From positions 39,205 through 45,057 of the forward strand of contig PATI01000032.1 of the NCBI GenBank assembly GCA_002712335.1: a DNA stretch of 5,853 bases. The letters run 5' to 3'. Below the pieces are notes generated by a model, which saw only the letters and a program-made list of their open reading frames with translations, made no database searches and was not told where the DNA came from. Shown here one piece after another: positions 1 to 5,851 of this stretch (within the stretch, counting starts at the first letter, position 1; every line of letters starts with the position of its first letter). Source of the stretch: Rhodospirillaceae bacterium. GTDB lineage: Bacteria; Pseudomonadota; Alphaproteobacteria; MPNO01; UBA2964. A program made the translations under genes and the position numbers.

Positions 1-2243
1 GCCTTTTCAAAATCAATATCAAGTTTGTCTCCGTCAACAGAAAGTACCATCCCATAACCGAATTTTTGATGAAAAACTCTAGTGCCTTTGTTAACTGCGT
101 CTGGAGACTTTACGTCTTCAATAGCAACAGCAGTGCCATCTATCATTCTGGTATCTACATGTTGTCTGCGAGAGCCTTTAATGCGCTCGAAACCGGGGCC
201 TCGGCCAACCTCTATCCACTTTACCACTTCATCTTCTAAATCATTTGTAGAGATACTATTACCATAAAGATTGACATCCGTCAGAAGATCAACTTGATCT
301 TCCGGTAGCTCATCTACAAATCGTGATGGTATCGATGTTTGCCACTGATTATATATCCGTCTATTTGCGGCAAAACTTATGTTAGCTTTTACTCGAGCAC
401 GAGTAAGACCAACATAAGCAAGTCGACGTTCCTCTTCCAAAGCTTTTTCTCCCCCTTCATCAATAGCACGTTGATTTGGAAATAGCCCCTCTTCCCAGCC
501 AGGAAGAAATACTGTATCGAACTCAAGCCCTTTTGCAGCATGAAGCGTCATAATGCTAACCATCTCTTCATTATCTGAATTACCCGCTTCCATAACGAGA
601 CTAACATGTTCCAGAAAACCTGAAAGGTTCTCAAATTCCTCCAAAGCTGAAACTAGTTCACTTAAATTTTCTAATCGCCCGGGTGCCTCAGGTGCCTTAT
701 CCTGTTGCCACATCCCTGTATAACCAGATTCGTCAAGGATTAGCTTCACAAGTTCGACGTGTGTCGTAGTTTCGACCAGCCCCGACCAGCGATCAAATTC
801 GGATAGTAATTTAGTAATGGCTCTTCGTGCTTGAGGTCTTAATTCATCAGTATTAACAAGCCTTCGCGCCGCCTCTGGTACAGACACTGACTGCAACCGT
901 GACAGGTGATGAATTGCCTGCATTGTTGCCACGCCGATCCCTCTGCGGGGCACGTTAACAATTCTCTCGAATGCAAGGCTGTCATCTGGTTGAACCACCA
1001 CCCTCATATAGGCAATAGCATCGCGAATTTCTTGACGTTCATAAAACCTGGGTCCGCCGATTACCCTGTAAGGTAGACCAACGGTGATAAAACGTTCTTC
1101 AAACTCACGCATTTGAAAGCTAGCTCGTACCAAGACAGCTATTTGATTTAATGATATCTCCTTCGAATGAAGAGCTTCTATCTCATTAGCTACATTTCTC
1201 GCTTCAGTTTCACCATCCCACACACCTCGAACGCCGACTTTTTCGCCATTTGCACGTTCTGTCCAAAGTGTTTTGCCGAGTCTCCCTGCATTATTTGAAA
1301 TTAATGTAGATGCTGCGGTCAGAATTTCAGGGGTTGAACGATAATTTTGTTCCAGACGAAAAGTTTCTGCCCCCGCAAAGTCTTTTTCAAACCTTAGAAT
1401 GTTACCAATTTCAGCACCTCGCCAGCTGTAGATGGATTGATCATCATCTCCTACACAACAAATATTATTGTGATTTTGTGCCAATAGGCGAAGCCATAAA
1501 TATTGAGCGACGTTAGAATCTTGATATTCATCGACCAAGATATACTTAAATTGGCGCTGATAACGGGACAGCACGGTTTCTTCGGAAGAAAAAATTGTGA
1601 GGTTATGCAGAAGAAGATCACCAAAATCGCAAGCATTTACGGTAATTAGTCGATGTTGATAATCTTTGTATAGTTCCAGAGCTTTTCCATTAGCAAATTC
1701 ACCAACTTCACTGGAGGATACGCTTTCAGGCACTAATCCACGATCCTTCCAACGCTGAATAATCCCAAGTAATGCCCTTGCTGGCCACTTACTATGGTCA
1801 ATATCATTAGCCTCTAAAATTTGTTTCAATAGACGTAACTGGTCGTCAGCATCCAAAATAGTAAAATTCGATTTAAGACCTATCTGCTCAGCATGTCTGC
1901 GCAAAATTCGAGCTGCAATTGCGTGAAAAGTTCCTACCCAAAGATCTTCAGCAACCGGGCCAACAAGATCAAATACACGCTCGCGCATTTCGCGGGCAGC
2001 CTTATTAGTAAACGTCACGGCCAGAATTTGTCCGGGGAAGGCCTTACGAGTTACCAATATATGGGCTAATCTTGTTGTGAGTACTCTTGTTTTACCTGTT
2101 CCAGCGCCTGCTAAAACTAACACCGGACCATCCACAGCCTTCACTGCTTTTCGTTGAACATTATTTAGCGTCTTGAGATAAACATCAGAAGTATTTTTGT
2201 TTGTCAAAGTCCCACTTCGGGTATTTTTTCTAAATTCGGACAT
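1..2243 (-). CDS. uvrD: UvrD/PcrA-type superfamily 1 ATP-dependent DNA helicase, 3' end cut by window edge
   Basis: This is a 3'-to-5' DNA helicase that uses ATP to unwind DNA in repair, replication restart and stripping of protein filaments. From the ATG at 2243, 747 codons stay open to the window edge. Visible SF1A motifs are GAGTGKT (Walker A, residues 46-52), TFTNKAA (77-83), DEYQD (motif II, 238-242), GDDDQSIYSWRGA (motif III, 265-277), LEQNYRS (motif IV, 297-303), TLHAAKGLEF (motif V, 566-575) and EEERRLAYVGLTRAR (motif VI, 603-617). The C-terminal extension ends in the small beta-rich module with QKFGYG (726-731), common in UvrD/PcrA and thought to contact RNA polymerase. Family length suggests only about 10-30 residues are missing. 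No clear Shine-Dalgarno sequence precedes the ATG. The gap to the upstream thioesterase stop is 82 bases, so co-transcription is possible but unproven. Whether uvrD or pcrA is the better name cannot be decided here. Rep is less likely because of the C-terminal module. Confidence 0.96.
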   Translation of the reverse strand, partial: MSEFRKNTRSGTLTNKNTSDVYLKTLNNVQRKAVKAVDGPVLVLAGAGTGKTRVLTTRLAHILVTRKAFPGQILAVTFTNKAAREMRERVFDLVGPVAEDLWVGTFHAIAARILRRHAEQIGLKSNFTILDADDQLRLLKQILEANDIDHSKWPARALLGIIQRWKDRGLVPESVSSSEVGEFANGKALELYKDYQHRLITVNACDFGDLLLHNLTIFSSEETVLSRYQRQFKYILVDEYQDSNVAQYLWLRLLAQNHNNICCVGDDDQSIYSWRGAEIGNILRFEKDFAGAETFRLEQNYRSTPEILTAASTLISNNAGRLGKTLWTERANGEKVGVRGVWDGETEARNVANEIEALHSKEISLNQIAVLVRASFQMREFEERFITVGLPYRVIGGPRFYERQEIRDAIAYMRVVVQPDDSLAFERIVNVPRRGIGVATMQAIHHLSRLQSVSVPEAARRLVNTDELRPQARRAITKLLSEFDRWSGLVETTTHVELVKLILDESGYTGMWQQDKAPEAPGRLENLSELVSALEEFENLSGFLEHVSLVMEAGNSDNEEMVSIMTLHAAKGLEFDTVFLPGWEEGLFPNQRAIDEGGEKALEEERRLAYVGLTRARVKANISFAANRRIYNQWQTSIPSRFVDELPEDQVDLLTDVNLYGNSISTNDLEDEVVKWIEVGRGPGFERIKGSRRQHVDTRMIDGTAVAIEDVKSPDAVNKGTRVFHQKFGYGMVLSVDGDKLDIDFEK

Positions 2244-2325
2244 AGGATTACGAGTATAACAAGTTTTTACGAATCTCCGGCTATATCACAACATAAATAC
2301 TCATAACTTTTCTATACCGAAATAA

Positions 2326-2814
2326 TTAGTTCGCCGATTTTAAAACTTTTATTTTGTTCCCAAGATTGATATTTTTCGGATTTGACTTATGAGCAAGACA
2401 AATATCGTAAATTCTACCGATCTTATTCTCCGGAATAGAGGTCACTCGGCGGGTCTTTAGATCAACATGCAAAGACAAAAACTCGCAGGTCGCAGCGAGA
2501 TAATCGCCATTCTTATTATACATTTCGTGGTAATGGTGCAGGCGCTTTTCATCGAAGCCAATCAACAGGGACTCTACAAAAACCTCGTCGCCCTCAACCA
2601 CTTCGCGATTATATTGTATGTGGTGTTCAACGGCGAAGGTACTACCTGTTGTTACTTTTCGATATTCTCTACCGAGTTCAATATAATCAAAAAAAGCGTC
2701 GACAGCATGATCAAATACTAAGGTGTAATATGCCACATTCATATGTTTATTAAAGTCTATCCACTCCGGTTGGATAAATTCTTTCCATAATTTCAGAGGA
2801 ACTGGATGCATCAT
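2326..2814 (-). CDS. Hotdog-fold acyl-CoA thioesterase (4HBT-like, resembles carnitine-pathway betainyl-CoA thioesterase)
   Basis: This is a cytoplasmic thioesterase of the hotdog fold, expected to hydrolyse an acyl-CoA to free acid plus CoA. The product is 162 residues from the ATG at 2814, the usual single-domain size. Near the N-terminus it carries WIDFNKHMNVAYY (residues 18-30), the D-x-N-x-HMN signature where the family places its catalytic acid. FDHAVDAFFDY follows, and later GFDEKRLHHYHEMY and CEFLSLHVDLKTRR, the typical central and C-terminal strands. From memory of the family, these segments look most like the thioesterase of carnitine degradation (CdhB type, or the domain fused to some carnitine 3-dehydrogenases). 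The substrate is therefore plausibly betainyl-CoA or a similar small thioester, but no other carnitine gene is in the window. Three start codons are in a row: TTG at 2817, ATG at 2814 and ATG at 2811. ATG 2814 lies 9 bases from an AGGAG and is preferred. It follows the acyl-CoA synthetase-like gene by 12 bases, so it is probably translated from the same transcript. Confidence 0.85.
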   Translation of the reverse strand: MMHPVPLKLWKEFIQPEWIDFNKHMNVAYYTLVFDHAVDAFFDYIELGREYRKVTTGSTFAVEHHIQYNREVVEGDEVFVESLLIGFDEKRLHHYHEMYNKNGDYLAATCEFLSLHVDLKTRRVTSIPENKIGRIYDICLAHKSNPKNINLGNKIKVLKSAN

Positions 2815-2823
2815 CAACTGAAT

Positions 2824-2828
2824 CTCCT
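2824..2828 (-). promoter_or_regulatory. Shine-Dalgarno site of the thioesterase gene, overlapping the upstream stop codon
   Basis: The minus strand reads TAGGAG here. The TAG stop of the acyl-CoA synthetase-like gene (2829-2827) supplies the first bases of the AGGAG ribosome site. The spacer is 9 bases to ATG 2814, 6 to TTG 2817 and 12 to ATG 2811, which supports ATG 2814 as the start. The overlap suggests that a ribosome ending the upstream gene can load directly on the downstream one. Confidence 0.7.
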
Positions 2829-4212
2829 AGGCAAGACTACTGCGACACTGAGCCATGATATCAAGCACCTTAAAAGGGTCCTCTATGCGTGGAAATGTTG
2901 GCACCCCTCTAGGCTCTAGGAAATTTTTTGCTGCGACATTTAACGCTTCATCGCCTGAAAATGAGATATATATTGGCTTCGCAGGAAAACGATTCTTCTG
3001 ATCAACTATAAAATGAAGATCCATTGCCTCCAGCTCTTTGGCCAGAATTAAAATTGCAACAACTGCATCCACATTATCATCATTCAGTAGGGCTTCCATT
3101 GACTCTCGCCATGCAAACTCCATTCCATTGACAGTGGCAGAAGGAAATACATCCACCGGGTTTGTTATATTGATAAACGAAGGACTAATTTCTTCGAGCC
3201 GCAATTGTGTCGCTGAAGTTACACTAGAAAAATCTAGGCACGTTCTTTGTTTGCAAATGTCCGATAAATGAACAATAAATGCCCCAGATGGTGACACAAA
3301 GCCAACACGATTTCCGGTGGGGACTGGCATCATCGCGGCAGCCTTTGCCGCAGTGAAAAGATGTGAAAATTCATCAATTCGAATGATACCCGCCTGCCTT
3401 AACGCCCCGTCCAAAATCTTGTCATTAGCGCCTAAAGATGCGGTATGCGACATCGCAGCCTTCGCCCCCGCCTCGGTTGCGCCTCCCTTCAACATAATAA
3501 CTGGCTTTTTACGCGTAACCATCCTCGCAATCTTCAGAAATTCTTGCGGCCGATGGAGACTTTCAAGATAAATAAATATTGCCTTTGTTTCCCGGTCGTA
3601 GGCCAAGAACTCCAACACATCGGCTTCGTCTATATCAATAGTATTTCCAAGGCCCACACAGCGAGCTACCCCGTAATGTTCTCCTGACATAATTGAGCGC
3701 ATCATAGCGCCCGTAAAATTACCCGTTTGCGCAATATATGAAATACCTCCTTTCGGGATTTTTCCTAGAGGAAAAAAACTAGAGGTGAAACCCGAAGGCG
3801 TTGAAATATGACCCGCGGTGTTAGGGCCTAGTACACGTACCCCCGTTTCTTTAATAATTTCCTTAAGGTGGATTTGAAGATCTTCACCAGAATGATCAAC
3901 TTCTGCGAACCCGCCTGCAGCCAAAACCGCGGATTTAATCCCCTTCACTGCACAATCTTTTATAGCCTTGGGTGTTTGATTTGCCGGAAGCATAACGATG
4001 GCCATCTCAATTCTGTTAGGTAAGTCCTCTATCTTTTTAAACACTGGCAAATCACAGATTTTTCCGCCTCGGGGATTTACCGGATAAATTTTACCTCTAA
4101 ATTCATTTGCAATCAGATTTTCAATAACTGTTCGACCCGGCTTTCCTTTGGTTGCGGAGGCTCCAACTATGGCAATACTTTTTGGTGCGAAAAATGAATC
4201 AAGTTTTGACAA
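2827..4212 (-). CDS. CoA-binding protein resembling the alpha subunit of ADP-forming acyl-CoA synthetase
   Basis: This 461-residue protein has the alpha-subunit layout of NDP-forming acyl-CoA synthetase, which interconverts acyl-CoA, ADP and phosphate with acid, CoA and ATP through a phosphohistidine. An N-terminal Rossmann CoA-binding domain opens with SFFAPKSIAIVGAS (residues 6-19) and spans about 1-125. A succinyl-CoA-ligase-like domain spans about 145-290, with VGLGNTIDIDEADVLEFLAYD (186-206, paraphrased landmark) and AAMSHTASL, whose His256 matches the catalytic histidine position of the family. A third flavodoxin-like domain (about 300-461) contains NPVDVF (351-356). The length equals a stand-alone alpha subunit. 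The ATP-grasp beta subunit, present as a C-terminal fusion or a neighbour in most relatives, is absent from this window. The start is TTG at 4212: no ATG lies between it and an upstream in-frame stop, and the N-terminus fits the family. It is the first gene of a unit with the thioesterase. The acid substrate cannot be read from the sequence. Confidence 0.85.
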   Translation of the reverse strand: MSKLDSFFAPKSIAIVGASATKGKPGRTVIENLIANEFRGKIYPVNPRGGKICDLPVFKKIEDLPNRIEMAIVMLPANQTPKAIKDCAVKGIKSAVLAAGGFAEVDHSGEDLQIHLKEIIKETGVRVLGPNTAGHISTPSGFTSSFFPLGKIPKGGISYIAQTGNFTGAMMRSIMSGEHYGVARCVGLGNTIDIDEADVLEFLAYDRETKAIFIYLESLHRPQEFLKIARMVTRKKPVIMLKGGATEAGAKAAMSHTASLGANDKILDGALRQAGIIRIDEFSHLFTAAKAAAMMPVPTGNRVGFVSPSGAFIVHLSDICKQRTCLDFSSVTSATQLRLEEISPSFINITNPVDVFPSATVNGMEFAWRESMEALLNDDNVDAVVAILILAKELEAMDLHFIVDQKNRFPAKPIYISFSGDEALNVAAKNFLEPRGVPTFPRIEDPFKVLDIMAQCRSSLA

Positions 4213-4249
4213 TTCTATTCCATTTCTTTTTTGTTTTTAGGTAGATGAA

Positions 4250-4279
4250 AATATATTTACAGTTTCTTTATCGCGTCAG
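4250..4279 (-). promoter_or_regulatory. Candidate sigma70-type promoter of the acyl-CoA synthetase-like/thioesterase unit
   Basis: On the minus strand, CTGACG (4279-4274, 4 of 6 matches to the -35 consensus) and TATATT (4255-4250, 5 of 6 to the -10 consensus) are separated by 18 bases. Transcription would start near 4243, giving a leader of about 30 bases before the TTG start. An overlapping alternative, TTGCAT with a 17-base spacer and GATAAA, lies slightly upstream. The region is AT-rich, so chance matches are likely. Confidence 0.35.
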
Positions 4280-4545
4280 GGTTTAATTGATGCAAGAAAG
4301 TTTTAAGCAATACAATGACGGAATAAAGAGATATAACACTTAAGGTTGATGGTGATATCGATTATCTTATCTTTGAGCTGAATACTAAACACCCCTTTAA
4401 TTGACTGATGTTCTTCGCTGCCTGGAACCTATCCAATGCCCGTAGAGGTTTAGAGGCTCATCGGTTTATTATTAAATTTGAATAGAAGTTTATTAAAAAG
4501 AGAAAAGCTTTTTGGTTTTTTGCGCACGCTACAAAAGTCTAATCC

Positions 4546-4573
4546 TTGACGGCCATCGATCGAAAGTCATAAT
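4546..4573 (+). promoter_or_regulatory. Sigma70-type promoter of the TPP-riboswitch operon
   Basis: TTGACG (4546-4551) and CATAAT (4568-4573) each match five of six consensus bases and are 16 bases apart. The expected transcription start is near 4580, just before the first aptamer helix at 4585. The aptamer would therefore sit at the very 5' end of the transcript, as is usual for riboswitches. Confidence 0.7.
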
Positions 4574-4584
4574 GAGTGACATTG

Positions 4585-4697
4585 TTCCCAGGGGTGCTTC
4601 ATTAGGAGGCTGAGATACCGCCAAAGGAGTTAAAAAGCTCCGACCCGCGGAGACCCTTCGAACCTGATCCGGATTATACCGGCGTAGGGAAAGGGAA
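4585..4697 (+). promoter_or_regulatory. TPP (thiamine pyrophosphate) riboswitch aptamer, THI element
   Basis: This RNA element binds thiamine pyrophosphate and normally lowers expression of the downstream gene when the coenzyme is plentiful. Conserved blocks appear in order: GGGGTGC (4591-4597), GCTGAGA (4609-4615), ACCCTT (4653-4658), GAACCTGATCCGG (4660-4672) and TACCGGCGTAGGGAA (4677-4691). Helix P1 can form between TTCCC (4585-4589) and GGGAA (4693-4697). The P3 base is CCGC (4618-4621) with GCGG (4647-4650). An extended P3 arm pairs GGAG (4626-4629) with CTCC (4638-4641). All of the conserved core that I can recall is intact. It lies on the same strand as the LuxE-like gene and ends 74 bases before its start, so it belongs to that gene. 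Confidence 0.97.
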
Positions 4698-4771
4698 GTA
4701 GAAGGAGTTAATCTTCTTTTCAGTACCTCATTCCCAAATCTGGATAAAATAAAGTTCTTGGAGATGAGCAC
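4698..4771 (+). promoter_or_regulatory. Riboswitch expression platform, probably translational
   Basis: No strong GC-rich terminator with a long T run is present. The only candidate is a 5-base-pair AGAAG (4700-4704)/CTTCT (4713-4717) hairpin followed by TTT. Instead, CTCATTCC (4727-4734) is complementary to the ribosome-binding region GGA/ATGAG (4760-4768), with one bulged G at 4763. TTCCC at 4731-4735 repeats the 5' strand of P1 and could alternatively pair with GGGAA (4693-4697). This gives two exclusive folds: P1 formed with the ribosome site masked, or P1 broken with the site free. The pairings are read by eye, and their energies were not computed. Confidence 0.55.
4760..4763 (+). promoter_or_regulatory. 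Shine-Dalgarno site fixing the GTG start of the LuxE-like gene
   Basis: GGAG lies 8 bases before the GTG at 4772, which is good spacing and supports this start. An ATG at 4764 directly abuts the GGAG, so it has no spacer, and it meets a stop (TGA, 4773-4775) after three codons. It is not a credible start. Confidence 0.75.
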
Positions 4772-5851
4772 GTGAACGAAACACAGTTAATTGATTCTTT
4801 AGTTACCTTTATCGGTGAAAAATCAGCCTCAGAAGAAGAATTCAATTCTCATGCGCTAGAGGTTTTTAATTTTCAGTTCGACAACAACTTGTCCTATCAA
4901 TTATTTTGTCGCCAAAGAGGGAAAACACCCAAATCAGTGCGAGACTGGAGATCAATACCGGCATTACCCATCAATGCATACAAAAATGTAACTCTGAGTT
5001 GCTGCAATCCAGAAGATGTTAAAAGGACGTTTATGACAAGTGGCACCACCCAAGTTGGTCAAAGAGGAAAATGCCATCACCCCACGTTGACAGTATATGA
5101 TTTATCAATGGTAAAAAACTTTAAAGCAAGGTTTATACCAGAATTTGACAAAATGCGGATGGCAATTCTATTTCCGACAGAAAATGAAATGCCTAACTCA
5201 TCTTTAGCACATTATTTAGAGCATGCTCTCATGAATTTTGGATCTGATGGCAGTCGGCATTTTGTCGACAACAGCGGAATTAGAATTGAAGATTTATTTA
5301 CTGAAATTGACCATGCAGAAAAAATTCAAGAACCCTTCGCATTGCTTGGCGCATCATATAGCTTCGTACACTTGATGGAAGAAATGAAGAAATTAAAAAA
5401 ATCTGTGAAATTGCCCGATGGCAGCAGAATTTTAGATACTGGGGGTTTCAAAGGTCAATCTCCAGAACTGCACCTTAATGAATTTTACAGCAATCTAGAG
5501 AAATTTTTTGGGGTAAGCCGAGATTATTGCATAAATATGTACGGCATGACTGAATTAAGTACTCAATTCTACGATGACGGAAACCGTTTATGTCCCTCTA
5601 TAAAATCCGGGCCACACTGGATACGTAGCCAAGTTATTAACCCATTAACAGGAATCGCACTGCCAAAGGGCGAGAAAGGTGTATTAATGCATTGTGACCT
5701 TGCACATTTTAATTGTGTATCCGCAATTCTAACTGAGGATATGGGAATTGAGGTAGATGACGGATTTATATTAATGGGTCGAGCGAAAGGAGCCGAGGCA
5801 AAAGGGTGCTCTATGGCGGTAGAAGAATTTTTGGCAGTTGCTCAAGGATGA
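4772..5851 (+). CDS. LuxE-like acyl-protein synthetase (ANL adenylate-forming family) under TPP-riboswitch control
   Basis: The product is 359 residues, close to the 360-380 usual for LuxE, the enzyme that activates a carboxylic acid as acyl-adenylate, holds it on a cysteine and passes it to the LuxC reductase. Visible landmarks are the phosphate-binding loop FMTSGTTQVGQRGK (residues 87-100), RILDTGGFKG (219-228), NMYGMTEL (255-262, the A5-type YGxTE motif) and AILTEDMG (318-325, the ribose-contacting acidic motif). The C-terminal segment GRAKGAEAKGCSMAVEEFL contains Cys346, 13 residues before the end. That is about where the acylated cysteine lies in bioluminescent LuxE. No signal peptide or membrane segment is seen, so it is cytoplasmic. 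The start is GTG, supported by GGAG 8 bases upstream. The TPP riboswitch implies expression when thiamine pyrophosphate is low. The substrate is unknown. It is not a known thiamine enzyme, and related PaaK-type ligases are the main alternative. Its TGA overlaps a following ATG. Confidence 0.85.
   Translation: MNETQLIDSLVTFIGEKSASEEEFNSHALEVFNFQFDNNLSYQLFCRQRGKTPKSVRDWRSIPALPINAYKNVTLSCCNPEDVKRTFMTSGTTQVGQRGKCHHPTLTVYDLSMVKNFKARFIPEFDKMRMAILFPTENEMPNSSLAHYLEHALMNFGSDGSRHFVDNSGIRIEDLFTEIDHAEKIQEPFALLGASYSFVHLMEEMKKLKKSVKLPDGSRILDTGGFKGQSPELHLNEFYSNLEKFFGVSRDYCINMYGMTELSTQFYDDGNRLCPSIKSGPHWIRSQVINPLTGIALPKGEKGVLMHCDLAHFNCVSAILTEDMGIEVDDGFILMGRAKGAEAKGCSMAVEEFLAVAQG

Larger units (their letters stand above)
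4213..4584. other. Divergent intergenic region, no supported gene
   Basis: About 370 bases separate the start of the minus-strand acyl-CoA synthetase-like gene from the plus-strand riboswitch. Apart from the two promoter candidates at its ends, no gene is supported. An ATG at 4290 opens only 17 codons. A plus-strand frame from 4327 to 4485 has one internal TGA (4402-4404) and no ribosome site. An AT-only hairpin (AAAAAG 4495-4500 with CTTTTT 4508-4513, then T-rich to 4521) resembles a weak terminator, but no gene upstream on the plus strand would use it. GTTTATTA occurs twice (4464-4471 and 4488-4495), possibly by chance. Confidence 0.6.

Noticed and set aside
82..1636. Short open frames at 82-267, 1310-1516 (plus) and 1451-1636 (minus)
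   Set aside because: All lie inside the helicase coding region in other frames, and the helicase frame holds every expected motif.
2253..2258. TATACT on the minus strand as a -10 box for the helicase, which would give a nearly leaderless mRNA
   Set aside because: No acceptable -35 element lies 16-18 bases upstream, so one hexamer in AT-rich DNA is not enough.
2467..2721. An 84-residue plus-strand open frame
   Set aside because: It is antisense to the thioesterase gene, whose frame carries recognisable family motifs.
3038..3687. Three overlapping plus-strand open frames of 77-84 residues
   Set aside because: They are antisense shadows of the acyl-CoA synthetase-like gene and show no family signature.
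4464..4495. Direct repeat of GTTTATTA (4464-4471 and 4488-4495) as an operator
   Set aside because: Eight A/T-rich bases repeated twice in AT-rich DNA is close to chance, and the copies lie well upstream of the promoter with no known regulator nearby.
4495..4521. Terminator-like hairpin with a T-rich tail on the plus strand
   Set aside because: The stem is almost entirely A-T, its loop contains another palindrome, and no plus-strand gene lies upstream to be terminated.
4698..4720. Intrinsic terminator right after the aptamer
   Set aside because: The stem is only five A-T-rich pairs with a short T run. The pairing of 4727-4734 with the ribosome site is a better expression platform.
4529..4771. 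An 80-residue open frame on the minus strand
   Set aside because: It lies exactly opposite the riboswitch and its leader, whose conserved RNA blocks explain the sequence on the plus strand. It has no recognisable protein family.
4764..4775. A three-codon upstream mini-frame (ATG to TGA) overlapping the GTG start of the LuxE-like gene
   Set aside because: Its ATG touches the GGAG ribosome site with no spacer, so initiation there is unlikely. It would matter only if experiments showed translation.
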